DNA from: Lactuca virosa
Taxonomy: Eukaryota; Streptophyta; Magnoliopsida; Asterales; Asteraceae
Assembly (NCBI GenBank): GCA_928212115.1
Contig: CAKMRJ010003334.1
Location: forward strand, 24,527,813 to 24,591,812
DNA length: 64,000 nt
Reading direction: 5' to 3'
The first letter of the stretch is position 1; each line of letters opens with the position of its first letter. This document shows, one piece after another, positions 56,013 to 64,000 of the stretch. The position numbers and the translations under genes are program-made. The notes beneath the pieces are model-generated. The model did no database searches. It was given only the letters and a program-made list of their open reading frames with translations, and was not told where the DNA came from.

Positions 56013-57482
56013 TCAACTCCACTTTTCACTAAGACAAACATGAACCTCATGTTCTTCAGGTCCTACACGATGCTTAGGCACCATTATCTCAAGCATAGTT
56101 CCCGTTTCATCCCTGTAAGCTTCCAACTTTGCATCTTCAGGAATCGGAGTGGGAAGCAGAATCTCCCTCACAAATTCCCCGGGAGGGCAGTGCTCAGGCG
56201 CCGGATCAGTCATCTTAAACGTCCTGTTTTGTCTTTTCAACACGGGTATACACCCAGTGCTCACACAACAAATCTTCACAACACCTTGTGAAATGGTATT
56301 CCTCCATGTAACTTTTACCCTTTGAAGATCTACACATGGCAAACTTACCACAATCAAGAATCCCTCTTCATCTTCATAAATAGTCTTCGCAGCCGTTACG
56401 GGCCCATAAGCACTTCTTAACACCCCGGAAATTTCACTCGTCCAATGCGGATCCACTTGATGAACATCAAGAACCGAATCCGAACTTTCTTCATCGTGGT
56501 TGCCACGTGGCGAGTTGCTCTTCCGACGTTTACCATTACAACCCGCCAAAAGATCTGGCACACCGGTATTACTGCCAGTACCATTACCAGAAAGCAATCG
56601 CTTTGGTTCTTGTTGTTGTTGATGATGATGATGATTAGCAGTATCTTTTGGAATGAGAGCGCGTTCAATTTCGAAATTGGTACTTGGAAGATTCCTCCAA
56701 GAACCGAAATCACACGCTTCGAGAGTAATCGAAAAGTTCAAATCTCTTCCGGTAAGTTCCATCCACCTTCTTCTTTCTTCCTCTTCCAATCCCATCAAAT
56801 TAGGCGATCTAACAACTTCAATCCCATGAACACATTGAGGATTCGAGAGTCCCCTATATTGTTTCCTTTGCATACGATGAGATCTAACGAAACCCTTATC
56901 AGCACAAAACGGAAACGGCTTTTCCCCTTGTCGTGAATGCCCGTTCATATAGCTTCTCAGTTGCATTTTCCCCAATGCGTTCTCGGGCCTTTCTTTAAAA
57001 GCCCACATATACATATTCTCCATGTCATGTTGAACCAAGAAAACATCTAACTTCAGCTGTGATTTATCAATATCGTCTCCGTTATTATTATTATTATCCC
57101 TGTTCTTGTTCTTTGACTTCTCGTTTAAAACTGGTTTGAAGTAGAAATTAAAGAAAAACCAAGCCCCCCACATGCTATCTAGTCGCTTAGCGGTTTTCTT
57201 TCCGGATTTTGTGACATTTATATGTGTTTCACTTTGGTAATGTTGAGAACCTAAACCGGGTTCTAGCATGTCACATGAATCAATCGACCCAGGGGGCGGA
57301 GGGCTTGGCTCCGCCGAAAGTGGGAGATTGATATCGGGCGGTAGACTTAGGTTCAGATCTACCGTCGGATCGAACAAACTTGAATCCATTGACAAAAAAT
57401 GATTGTTGTCACCACCACCATTCATTTTCTCCTTTGCCGGCATTATCATATCACCAGAATCAACACTTAACAGCATGAGCAA
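56013..57482 (-). CDS. HSP20/alpha-crystallin-like domain protein (489 aa)
   Basis: A single open frame on the minus strand. The N-terminus holds DLNLSLPPDINLPL (residues 42-55), with an LxLxL EAR-type motif at 43-47. The middle has a conserved segment (KRLDSMWGAWFFFNFYFKP; VQHDMENMYMWAFKERPENALGK) followed by Arg-rich and Asn/His/Gln low-complexity stretches and a basic GKRRKSNSPRG. The last about 110 residues (from about 375) resemble an HSP20-like fold (IYEDEEGFLIVVSLPCVD; VKVTWRN; FVREILLPTPIPEDAKLEAY). Plants have a small conserved family with this layout, annotated as HSP20-like chaperone superfamily; its biochemical role is not established and it is longer than classical small heat-shock proteins. 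The upstream-most ATG (57482) is chosen; Met12, 14 and 20 are alternatives. It is the only apparently functional cellular protein gene here. Confidence 0.88.
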   Translation of the reverse strand: MLMLLSVDSGDMIMPAKEKMNGGGDNNHFLSMDSSLFDPTVDLNLSLPPDINLPLSAEPSPPPPGSIDSCDMLEPGLGSQHYQSETHINVTKSGKKTAKRLDSMWGAWFFFNFYFKPVLNEKSKNKNRDNNNNNGDDIDKSQLKLDVFLVQHDMENMYMWAFKERPENALGKMQLRSYMNGHSRQGEKPFPFCADKGFVRSHRMQRKQYRGLSNPQCVHGIEVVRSPNLMGLEEEERRRWMELTGRDLNFSITLEACDFGSWRNLPSTNFEIERALIPKDTANHHHHQQQQEPKRLLSGNGTGSNTGVPDLLAGCNGKRRKSNSPRGNHDEESSDSVLDVHQVDPHWTSEISGVLRSAYGPVTAAKTIYEDEEGFLIVVSLPCVDLQRVKVTWRNTISQGVVKICCVSTGCIPVLKRQNRTFKMTDPAPEHCPPGEFVREILLPTPIPEDAKLEAYRDETGTMLEIMVPKHRVGPEEHEVHVCLSEKWS

Positions 57483-57768
57483 ATTACCTCATGCAATCAT
57501 ACTCGAAAAACCCGAATGAAATCAATAAAAAAGTATCCTAAATCCACCCAAATCAGTCCACATCGTAACCAATATGAATAATAGCGCATCGAAAGCAATT
57601 AAACCGCCTCAGATGCATTTTATTCTCAACCGATTTACAAAATAATCGTGTTAGATTGTCAGATATGTGTAGTTGATTTGATTTTATAAGGGTACGATCG
57701 AAGAAATCCTAACCCTAGAAAAGTCAAGATACTGAGAAGAGATTAGGGATAGGATCGAACGGTACCTG
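57483..57768 (-). other. Probable 5' UTR intron of the HSP20-like gene
   Basis: Minus-strand donor TTCACAG|GTACCG at about 57768, A/T-rich body, and an acceptor-like AG just upstream of the ATG (GCATGAG near 57490). Leader introns of this size are common in plants. The acceptor is uncertain. Confidence 0.55.
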
Positions 57769-57965
57769 TGAAGACAACGCATCTGATCGGAGAACAGCAA
57801 GATTGATTTATGGTAGAGAGAAAAAGAAAAACAGATAGAGAGATAGATGAGAAATACGCGTTAATGGAGGAGAGAGTTTTAAAGAAAGAGAAGGTGGCGT
57901 ATGTGGGTTTGGCGCTGGTGGGGGTAGGGGGAGACTGGAGAGAGAGAACCTTCACTAGTTGAAAC
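57769..57965 (-). other. 5' UTR exon of the HSP20-like gene
   Basis: CT-rich on the minus strand (repeated TCTCTCT, CTTTTTCTCTCTACC), typical of plant 5' UTRs; ends at the donor near 57768. The transcription start is not fixed. Confidence 0.55.
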
Positions 57966-58022
57966 CGTCCGGTTTTTGTGACAGGTGAATCAGACGCCGT
58001 CCCTTCCTACCGTCTTCTCCGT

Positions 58023-58034
58023 TTTCACGTGAAA
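58023..58034. promoter_or_regulatory. G-box palindrome in the promoter of the HSP20-like gene
   Basis: TTTCACGTGAAA, a perfect 12-bp palindrome around CACGTG, about 60 bp upstream of the CT-rich leader. bHLH/bZIP factors bind such sites; use here is inferred. Confidence 0.55.
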
Positions 58035-58050
58035 TGTTATAATAAAAATT

Positions 58051-58422
58051 AGAGTAGTTACACCAATGGTCCCTATGGTTTTAGGTAATTTGGTCAATAA
58101 CTTGTTTTTTTAACTCGAAATGTCCCTAATGTTTGTTTTTGTTGCACACTTGGTCCATGTCTTATCTAAAAAGACTATTTTGCCATTGATTTTTAATTTA
58201 TTTAAATAAACACACCTTCAACCTCACCTCAACATCACCTTACCTTACATTACCTACCTCATCTTATTTGAATAAACTAAAAAATTAATGGCAAAATAGT
58301 CTTTTTAGGTAAGACAGGGACCAAACGTGCACAAAAAACAAACAGTAGGGACTTTCCGAGTTAAAAAAGTAAGTTAGGGATCAAAATGTAAATTACCCAA
58401 AACCATAAGGACTATTCACTCT
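58051..58422. mobile_element. Fold-back MULE-type MITE (about 370 bp)
   Basis: About 150-bp arms pair end to end: AGAGTAGTTACACCAATGG at the left and the inverse of AGAGTGAATAGTCCTTATGG at the right, both with GTCCCTA and AAAAAGACTATTTTGCCAT blocks. Short spacer, no ORF. Flanks ATAAAAATT/AAAAAAAAT could be a degenerate 9-bp TSD. Confidence 0.75.
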
Positions 58423-58431
58423 AAAAAAAAT

Positions 58432-59974
58432 GGGTAAATTACACGGATGGTCCCTGTGGTTTAGGGTAAGCTACATGCTTAATCCCTAACAATTTTTTTT
58501 AACTCGGATCATCCCTACTACAAGTTTTTGTTGCGTCTCGGGTCCCTATCAGACATAAAAAGACAATTTTACCCTTATAATTTTATTTTCATATTTATTA
58601 TAGTTTTTTTTTGTTATTCAGAAAATATATTTATTAAAAACGTTCATATAGGTCCCACCACCAAAAAATCACGCCTTTTACTCTCCTCTCTTGCACATTC
58701 TAATGATCTAACCTGCATCATCTCTATAACCAGCTCTCACCGTTGACTGCCTCATCCCTCCATCTTCACCCGACGACCTGCATATCCATTTTCCCTTTTC
58801 CTTTCTCTCCTATGACACCCAACGTGACCATCTTCCCTTCCTGTTCAAAGATTCAACAAGAATCGCAATCACCACCACCTACATCCTAGCACATAATCGT
58901 ATACACCACCGGAATCCGCCACAGACACGACCAACACCACCACAGACACCAAATCAAAATAAAATCAAAGTCAAAGTTGAAAATCAAACTTGAAAATCAA
59001 AATAAACCTGAAATCGAAGCTCAAAACCAACCTAGAATAAAACGTGAAATCAGAGCACAAAACGAAACAATAAAAACACTTGAAATCTAGTAACAGGGCC
59101 AGGACGCTGCAACCAGAGTGACAATGAGAAAAAATGGAGAGACGTTGGTGAGTTTTTTTTCGTAACAAGGGTGGACAACAACTTATTTTTATGATATGAG
59201 TTTACAAACGATTTTGAAATCCCGATTCCAAAATCAAATCAAAATCAATCGTAAGGAACCGACCATCAATCTATGAAACCGAAACCAAAAATCATATGGG
59301 GTTTGTGAAACGAAAATCAATTTCTTGATAACATCGATTTCAAAAATCGCGAACGACTGTTTTTGTGGCTCTCCCTCAAACAGGGTGTGTATGAAATGTA
59401 TTTTTCTTGACTTGTAATCGAGGCTCGTTGAAAACAAAAATTAGGATGTAATCGACCAATGGGAAGATGCAGACAGCCGTGAAAAGGGAAAGGGATGAAG
59501 GGTGGATGGTGGTGGCTGCGTACGAGATCGGTGCCGAGTAAAAGGAAGAAAAGAAGGAGGGTTACATGTTGTTCTTTGATGTTGGTGGTATATAGGAAGA
59601 ATGAGAAAAATAAGGGGATTGTGGAGTAAACTCAACAAATCGATAGTCGATGGTGGCTATGGAGGTGATTTCGTCAGTTTGGAGGTGACGCAGGTGGAAG
59701 AGAAGTCGAAGTGAAGAAGAAGGGGGAAGAGTTGACGTCGTGCTTAGGCTTTTAGGGCATTCTTGAATAGTTATTATTAATATATTAATAATATGAAAAT
59801 AATAAAAGAATATTAGAAAATATTTATTAAGGGCAATATAGTCTTTTTATCTTGGACAGAGACCAATGGTGCAACAAAAATATAAATAGGGACGGTCCAA
59901 GTTAAAAAAAAGTTGTTAGGGACCAAACACGCAGATTACTCAAAACCACAGGGACCATCCATTTTAATTTACCC
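58432..59974. mobile_element. Non-autonomous MULE-like element (1,543 bp)
   Basis: About 150-bp TIRs starting GGGTAAATTA, with GGATGGTCCCTGTGGTTT in both arms; near-perfect 9-bp TSD (AAAAAAAAT left, CAAAAAAAT right). The interior has no long ORF; a Pro/Thr/His-coding C-rich stretch (58670-58950) could be captured sequence but is not recognised. Confidence 0.8.
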
Positions 59975-59983
59975 CAAAAAAAT

Positions 59984-60116
59984 TAATTTTTGCTTTGAGT
60001 AAACAACATTTCTCTTAAAATAAATTTATTAGGTAATGAATTTTAATTTGTTGTCATATTGGTGATTCGATGACTTTATTTTGATAATGGAAATCATGAA
60101 AATACTATGCAACGAA

Positions 60117-60118
<2 letters not shown>
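59984..60118. other. A/T-rich spacer, nothing recognised
   Basis: Short intergenic stretch before the T-run. Confidence 0.4.

Positions 60119-60161
<43 letters not shown>
60119..60161. repeat. Poly(T) tract, about 43 nt
   Basis: An uninterrupted T-run; on the minus strand a poly(A) that could be the tail of a retroposed sequence, but no retroposon body is identified next to it. Confidence 0.85.
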
Positions 60162-60162
<1 letters not shown>

Positions 60163-60613
60163 TGACGTGGGTAGAAGATAAGAGATTGTGACTATGGTGT
60201 GCAAAATAAGGGGAATATCAATTTTATTCTCAGGAGATCATTTACGATGTTGTATATAAGGTCATCCGTTATACTTATTACTAACCATTATAGTGGTGGG
60301 TGTCACATAATCACGACTCTCTATCAGTAATTATGAAGTAACTATGAGATGCAAACCACTAAACACACCATTCTATATTATTTTTTCAATTAAATTTAAT
60401 TTAAAAACACAATAAAACATATTTTTTTAATTAAATTTAATTTAAAAACACAATAGAACATATTTTTTTAAAACTAGTTTTTTATTCAATGAAACAAAGA
60501 TTACATTAATTTAAAACACACAACATAAAATAAAAATAAAAAACATAAAAATGCAACCACAAACAACTTAAACTAGTTTTTAAACCTTATTTTTAATGAC
60601 TAAAATTTAGGCA
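60162..60613. other. A/T-rich region, no gene seen
   Basis: Contains a near-duplicated block (TTTTTTCAATTAAATTTAATTTAAAAACACAATA and its copy, about 60383-60465). Otherwise nothing recognised. Confidence 0.5.
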
Positions 60614-60955
60614 CTATCTTAATTTTCGCCAAGCTTTGACGTGTTTAAACGGTGTATGTTTCGTGTCTTCATATTGGTGCATGTCCATAACAAACGGGTC
60701 GCCTTTGCCTACGTTGTTTATAACAAAGTTATAAATCTCATTGAATTCAAGGCATTTAACCCTCATATCGAGAAACTTCGAACATGTTTCATCAAGACTG
60801 CGACTTTGGCAACCCATTAAATTATGGGAAACGTTTCCAACTTTTACCCAAAAATTAGGAGACATTATAACATCTGGGTCTTCTGAAGCCGCTACTCATG
60901 CTCGTGCTAAGTTATCTTCTTCATTTTCTGACCAATTCATCCTTTTATGAGCCAT
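60614..60955 (-). pseudogene. Myb/SANT-like transposon-associated protein, one internal stop
   Basis: On the minus strand MAHKRMNWSENEEDNLARA is followed by TGA where a Trp codon is usual; the same frame then reads through VAASEDPDVIMSPNFW, SRSLDETCSKFLDMRVKCLEF and HQYEDTKHTPFKHVKAWRKLR to a stop. This is the W-rich Myb/SANT-like helix bundle with the KxxxKW-type tail found in many plant proteins related to PIF/Harbinger ORF products (often database-labelled 'glutathione S-transferase T3-like'). The C-terminus is cut short soon after the conserved domain. One stop and the truncation indicate a pseudogene. Element ends could not be found. Confidence 0.68.
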
Positions 60956-61362
60956 TGGTTTTGAATGATAATGCAAAACAAGTGTGTGATTGTGAGAAAA
61001 GAAATAAGAAATTGTGATTATATAATAGAAAGTGTGGTATTTATAGAAAATGTTAAATATGTTTGAAAGGTAAAAAATAAAATAAAAAAAAGTATACGTT
61101 ACAAATGAAAATGTAGTTGTTACAAACACAGCCAATAGGATTGTTCGTTTCAATTCGTGATATGCACAACGAACCACCACGAGAACCATGAACCACGACC
61201 GGTTGGGATAGTGTGCACGGCCATGGTCGTGGTCCAGCTCAACCAAGAAGGCGGTCGTGCTATCCATACCGGAAGGTCTAAGAAGAAAGAGCTCATTGAG
61301 TTTTACGGGTAGGGAGAATGGATGATGGCAATGGTCAGTGAAGGATCACATTGATTACAAGC

Positions 61363-61363
<1 letters not shown>

Positions 61364-61426
<63 letters not shown>
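61364..61426. repeat. (TA)n microsatellite
   Basis: About 31 TA units, just downstream (minus-strand sense) of the LINE fragment. Confidence 0.95.
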
Positions 61427-61428
<2 letters not shown>

Positions 61429-61531
61429 GTGGCGTTGATAGTCTTTTTTTGGAAACGGTAAATATTATAAAAACTCACCCAAATAGTAAGAAACTATATA
61501 GGAAAAAGAGCAAACAATTACATATTACATA

Positions 61532-62722
61532 TTACAAAGAAAATTTAAGACTAAGACGAAAAAGGATAAGATACTCTTCCCAATTACATATACCACATTT
61601 TCCTCTACATTTTACGCACAAGGGCACTAAAGCTTTGATGTTGTCCACCACACCTTTTGGAGTAATGAATTTTGCTTGGAATATCTGATCATTTCTAGCT
61701 CTCCATATACTCCAAAGCATCCCGTAGCATATGGTTGTTAAACGCTCCTTTTTCTTAGGGCATCTCCCCCAGTTGGCTGCAAAACAAGTAATCTCTTCTA
61801 CATTATGGAAATTGATTTGATCGATTCCGCAATAGTTAAGTATGGACTTCATGACTGACTTTGCATAACGACATTCCACCATAATATGATTTGCATATTC
61901 AATTCCATGAATAATGAGCAGCAACTGCAAGTGTCGAGAGTAACCCCACGATGGTAGAGGGCTACAGTTGACGATATTTTCCCCATCACAACACACCATA
62001 TGAATGTAGTTACTTTAATTGGAACGAGTTTACACCAACTTATTTGAAATTGGTGGACATTTGCTGTAGAGCCATGATCAATCCTTTTCCGGAGTATGTC
62101 CACTCTATATTTGCCATCCGCCAAAGTAGACATGAAAGTTGATCCACACCAGGTTGTAATCGAATTGAATCCATGTCGTTGACTAGACATTCTAGTTCAG
62201 AGGAGCAACCAACAACTGTAGGACATGATCTCCAATTCCACGCGTTCCCATATTTATTTTTTCTCTCTGAAACCTTACATGACTTCTTTTTTCAAGTTCA
62301 TGTAATCTGGGATATTTTGTTTTCATGTTCACACCACCATCAACCAAGAAGTCATGACAAAACTGAGTGTTATCCCCAGATTTGAAAACTTGCAAGAAGA
62401 TATCATTAAAACTAAGTCTCATTGCATCAATATCCTTTTTTAACTCCAACAATATTGTTCCAAACTCCAGTTATTGTTTTCTTTTTTTTTGCTAAATACT
62501 CAACAGGTTTATTTTCCAAGTTATGAAGACCTACAGTGACTCTGGCCCACAGTGAGGAGGATTCAAAGTTAAGTCTCCACCACCATTTACAATGAGAGCA
62601 ACATTCAATGTACGAATTGATCTGACTCCCAAATCACCATGTTCCTTAGGAGCGATAACCTTCTCCAATGAAACCCAATTTATTTTATTTTTTTCTTCAT
62701 GACCCCCCCCATAAGAACTTCC
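61532..62722 (-). pseudogene. LINE (non-LTR retrotransposon) 3' fragment, broken
   Basis: Minus-strand pieces of a plant L1-type ORF2: near 62700-62520 INWVSLEKVIAPKEHGDLG and KWWWRLNFESS (end of the reverse transcriptase domain region), a linker near 62452-62195, then the zf-RVT region with WCKLVPIKVTTFIW (62060-62020), RGVTLDTCSCC, HIMVECRYAKSVM and WGRCPKKKERLTTICYGMLW (61760-61700), ending near 61540. Frame changes near 62470, 62190 and 61900 break it. The 5' part is missing: at 62722 it is cut by an LTR fragment of the B/C-like family. Confidence 0.85.
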
Positions 62723-62798
62723 TGTTGGATATAGTGTCTAAGTCCATAACTATATTTGGTATGTACTTGACCCGACCCGGCATGGTCCATTTGGGTTT
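62723..62798 (+). repeat. LTR 5' fragment of a B/C-related Copia family
   Basis: TGTTGGATATAGTGTCTAAG, TCCATAACTATATTTGGTATG and CATGGTCCATTTGGGTT match the first about 75 bp of the LTRs at 20902, 31164, 38185 and 48570. Cut by the SIRE-like copy at 62799. Confidence 0.82.
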
Positions 62799-64000
62799 TG
62801 TTAAGTTGAAAAACTCTTAGATCGATTAGATCTTTCAACAGGTTAAACAAAATAAGCAAAAACAAACACAATAAGCAAGATATAGAATCAAATAATGCTT
62901 AATGATTCAAATGTAGTCACGCCTTAGCAGAGCTCGACAAAGAACTTCCACTGTAGAGGTGAGTTAGGGTTTATAGTACAAAATCAATAATAATCAATGC
63001 GTTAATCATAAAGGCTGCATGCATGCACCTTAAATACTAAACCCTAAACAAAAACAATCACAGTTGGACAGGCCCAACCGGATAGCAAAACAGGGCTAAG
63101 GACCGAGCCCATGACGCAACACTTATTCAACCCAACAATCTCCCCCTTTGCGTCAAATGAGGCGAGAGATTATTTCTGTTGTGTAGCCTTCACTTTCTTC
63201 ACAACCTTGAACAACCGAGGAATGATAGCAAGAAGTGTCTGCCGAAATTGAATGTACCATCGTAGCATATCAGTAAACAACTTCTTGTCGGCTGCAGAAT
63301 TCTGATCACAACGGTGAATGATCTCCAAAATATGCTCCAAGCAAGCTGTTGAGAACAGGTGCTTATCAATGAGAGCAAAGAGACATTTTTGACTTTCACC
63401 TCTAACAAACATCACCATGTGAAATTTTGGGTCGATTTTACCCTTGACCATTGCGTTCACATTGCCAGCTCTTCCAATAGGTTTGATCGTTGGTCGCTTG
63501 TGAATGGCAGATGCGATTTCTTGATCCATCTTCGCTACTTCATGAATGTAGCAGACAAGCATTCGCTTGATGTGGTCAATTATCGGATGATACTCCTGAG
63601 GATTTGACAGCAGAATATTGTTGAGGAGTATCCAGTCGTGAGGGTTAAGATTCGGTAGATCAGCCAGGGAGAAATTATGAACCGATCTATCAGAGCCTCG
63701 GGTCACTTTAAACTTAACGTTGACAAATTTTCCTGCTGAATAAGGCTTCAACACCTTAACCGTAGTGATCTTCTGTGAGTTCCAGGTTAAGTACTGTGGC
63801 TGAGCGAACTCCAGATAAAATTCCAACAGATCCCGATCTACCTTCGGGTCCGGAGAGGGAATGACAACAGTGGAGTTGAAGCAATGAAATATAAATGCCT
63901 TTCGTGTGATTGACATATCAAATTGGGCATCTTTTGAGTTCTCAAGACCGAACGACATTACCGGTTCAAGCCAATGAGTACTCGGTTCATCTATAGCTTC
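62799..64000 (-). mobile_element. Second SIRE-like element, 3' end (runs out of window)
   Basis: Minus-strand 3' LTR 62799-63137 (339 bp, TGTTGGGTT to CTTAACA, clearly related to the LTR at 21468), polypurine tract AAAGGGGGAGAT and ORF3. It is inserted in a B/C-like LTR; GGTTT at 62794-62798 may be the TSD. Confidence 0.9.
63170..63958 (-). CDS. SIRE extra ORF3, second copy, open (262 aa)
   Basis: Open from the ATG at 63958 (MSFGLENSKDAQFDM) to the stop at 63170-63172, about 20 bp before the polypurine tract. It is homologous along its whole length to the ORF at 41164-41910; by eye about three quarters of residues agree, with conserved blocks ITRKxFIFHCFxSTV, DRDLxExYL, ITTVKVLKP, NPHDWILLNNILL, DHIKRMLVCYI, KMDQEIASA and DMLRWYIxFRQTLLAIIP. 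Conservation of the frame in two copies from different insertions argues for a real protein. Family and function are not recognised. The basic C-terminus (KKVKATQQK) could bind nucleic acid; this is inference. Confidence 0.78.
   Translation of the reverse strand: MSFGLENSKDAQFDMSITRKAFIFHCFNSTVVIPSPDPKVDRDLLEFYLEFAQPQYLTWNSQKITTVKVLKPYSAGKFVNVKFKVTRGSDRSVHNFSLADLPNLNPHDWILLNNILLSNPQEYHPIIDHIKRMLVCYIHEVAKMDQEIASAIHKRPTIKPIGRAGNVNAMVKGKIDPKFHMVMFVRGESQKCLFALIDKHLFSTACLEHILEIIHRCDQNSAADKKLFTDMLRWYIQFRQTLLAIIPRLFKVVKKVKATQQK

Noticed and set aside
60119..60161. SINE ending in the poly(T)/poly(A) tract
   Set aside because: No Pol III A/B boxes or TSD could be found next to it.

Overview
The window is a piece of a flowering-plant nuclear genome. 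It is packed with LTR retrotransposons, carries a plant tRNA-Pro gene, a plant gene with a long 5' UTR intron, Pack-MULE, hAT and MITE elements, and has no prokaryotic features. The captured terpene synthase resembles sesquiterpene synthases of Asteraceae, and the element families look like those of lettuce relatives; that placement is inference.

Layout. 1-7031: a young Ty3/Gypsy element (A) with about 2.5-kb LTRs and only an intact gag, i.e. TR-GAG-like. 7032-20580: an older, minus-strand, chromodomain-type Gypsy element (E), decayed, with a second Gypsy element (F, 8390-15864) inside its pol; E has internal sequence on both sides of its single LTR. 20581-50255: the LTR of another minus-strand Gypsy element (D) holding a nest whose target-site duplications (TSDs) can be read: D is split by a pol-less Copia element B (20902-49443, TSD CGTTT). 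The 5' LTR of B is split by a SIRE-like Copia element (21468-42282, TSD CTCTT). A 3' extra ORF of that element is split by a second pol-less Copia element C (31164-38958, TSD CTATC). LTR divergence by eye (B > SIRE > C) agrees with the nesting order.

51161-54162 is a Pack-MULE (210-bp TIRs, perfect 9-bp TSD) carrying exons of a terpene synthase; one exon is split by a hAT element with a perfect 8-bp TSD. 55567-57960 is the only clearly genic island: tRNA-Pro(AGG) and, on the minus strand, an HSP20/alpha-crystallin-like gene whose promoter abuts a MITE. 58051-62722 holds two MULE-type non-autonomous elements, a pseudogene for a Myb/SANT-like transposon protein and a LINE 3' fragment. 62723-64000 is an LTR fragment related to B/C, cut by a second SIRE-like copy (minus) that runs out of the window.

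Most interesting signal. The pol-less elements B and C share families of short stem-loops in which the loop is conserved while the stem sequence differs from copy to copy and stays complementary: five hairpins with a 21-22-nt loop containing GGTTAACC (one copy GTTTAACC), five with a 17-nt loop ATTACGGCATCCCTYTT and two with a 15-nt loop TCCTCGGCATCYCAG. All three loops contain CGGCA, and the few non-Watson-Crick pairs are G.U on the element sense strand. This looks like selected RNA structure in elements without pol, perhaps for packaging, dimerisation or recognition in trans. Second is an unrecognised ORF at the 3' end of the SIRE-like elements, open in two diverged copies (41164-41910 and 63170-63958) although gag-pol of the first copy is broken.
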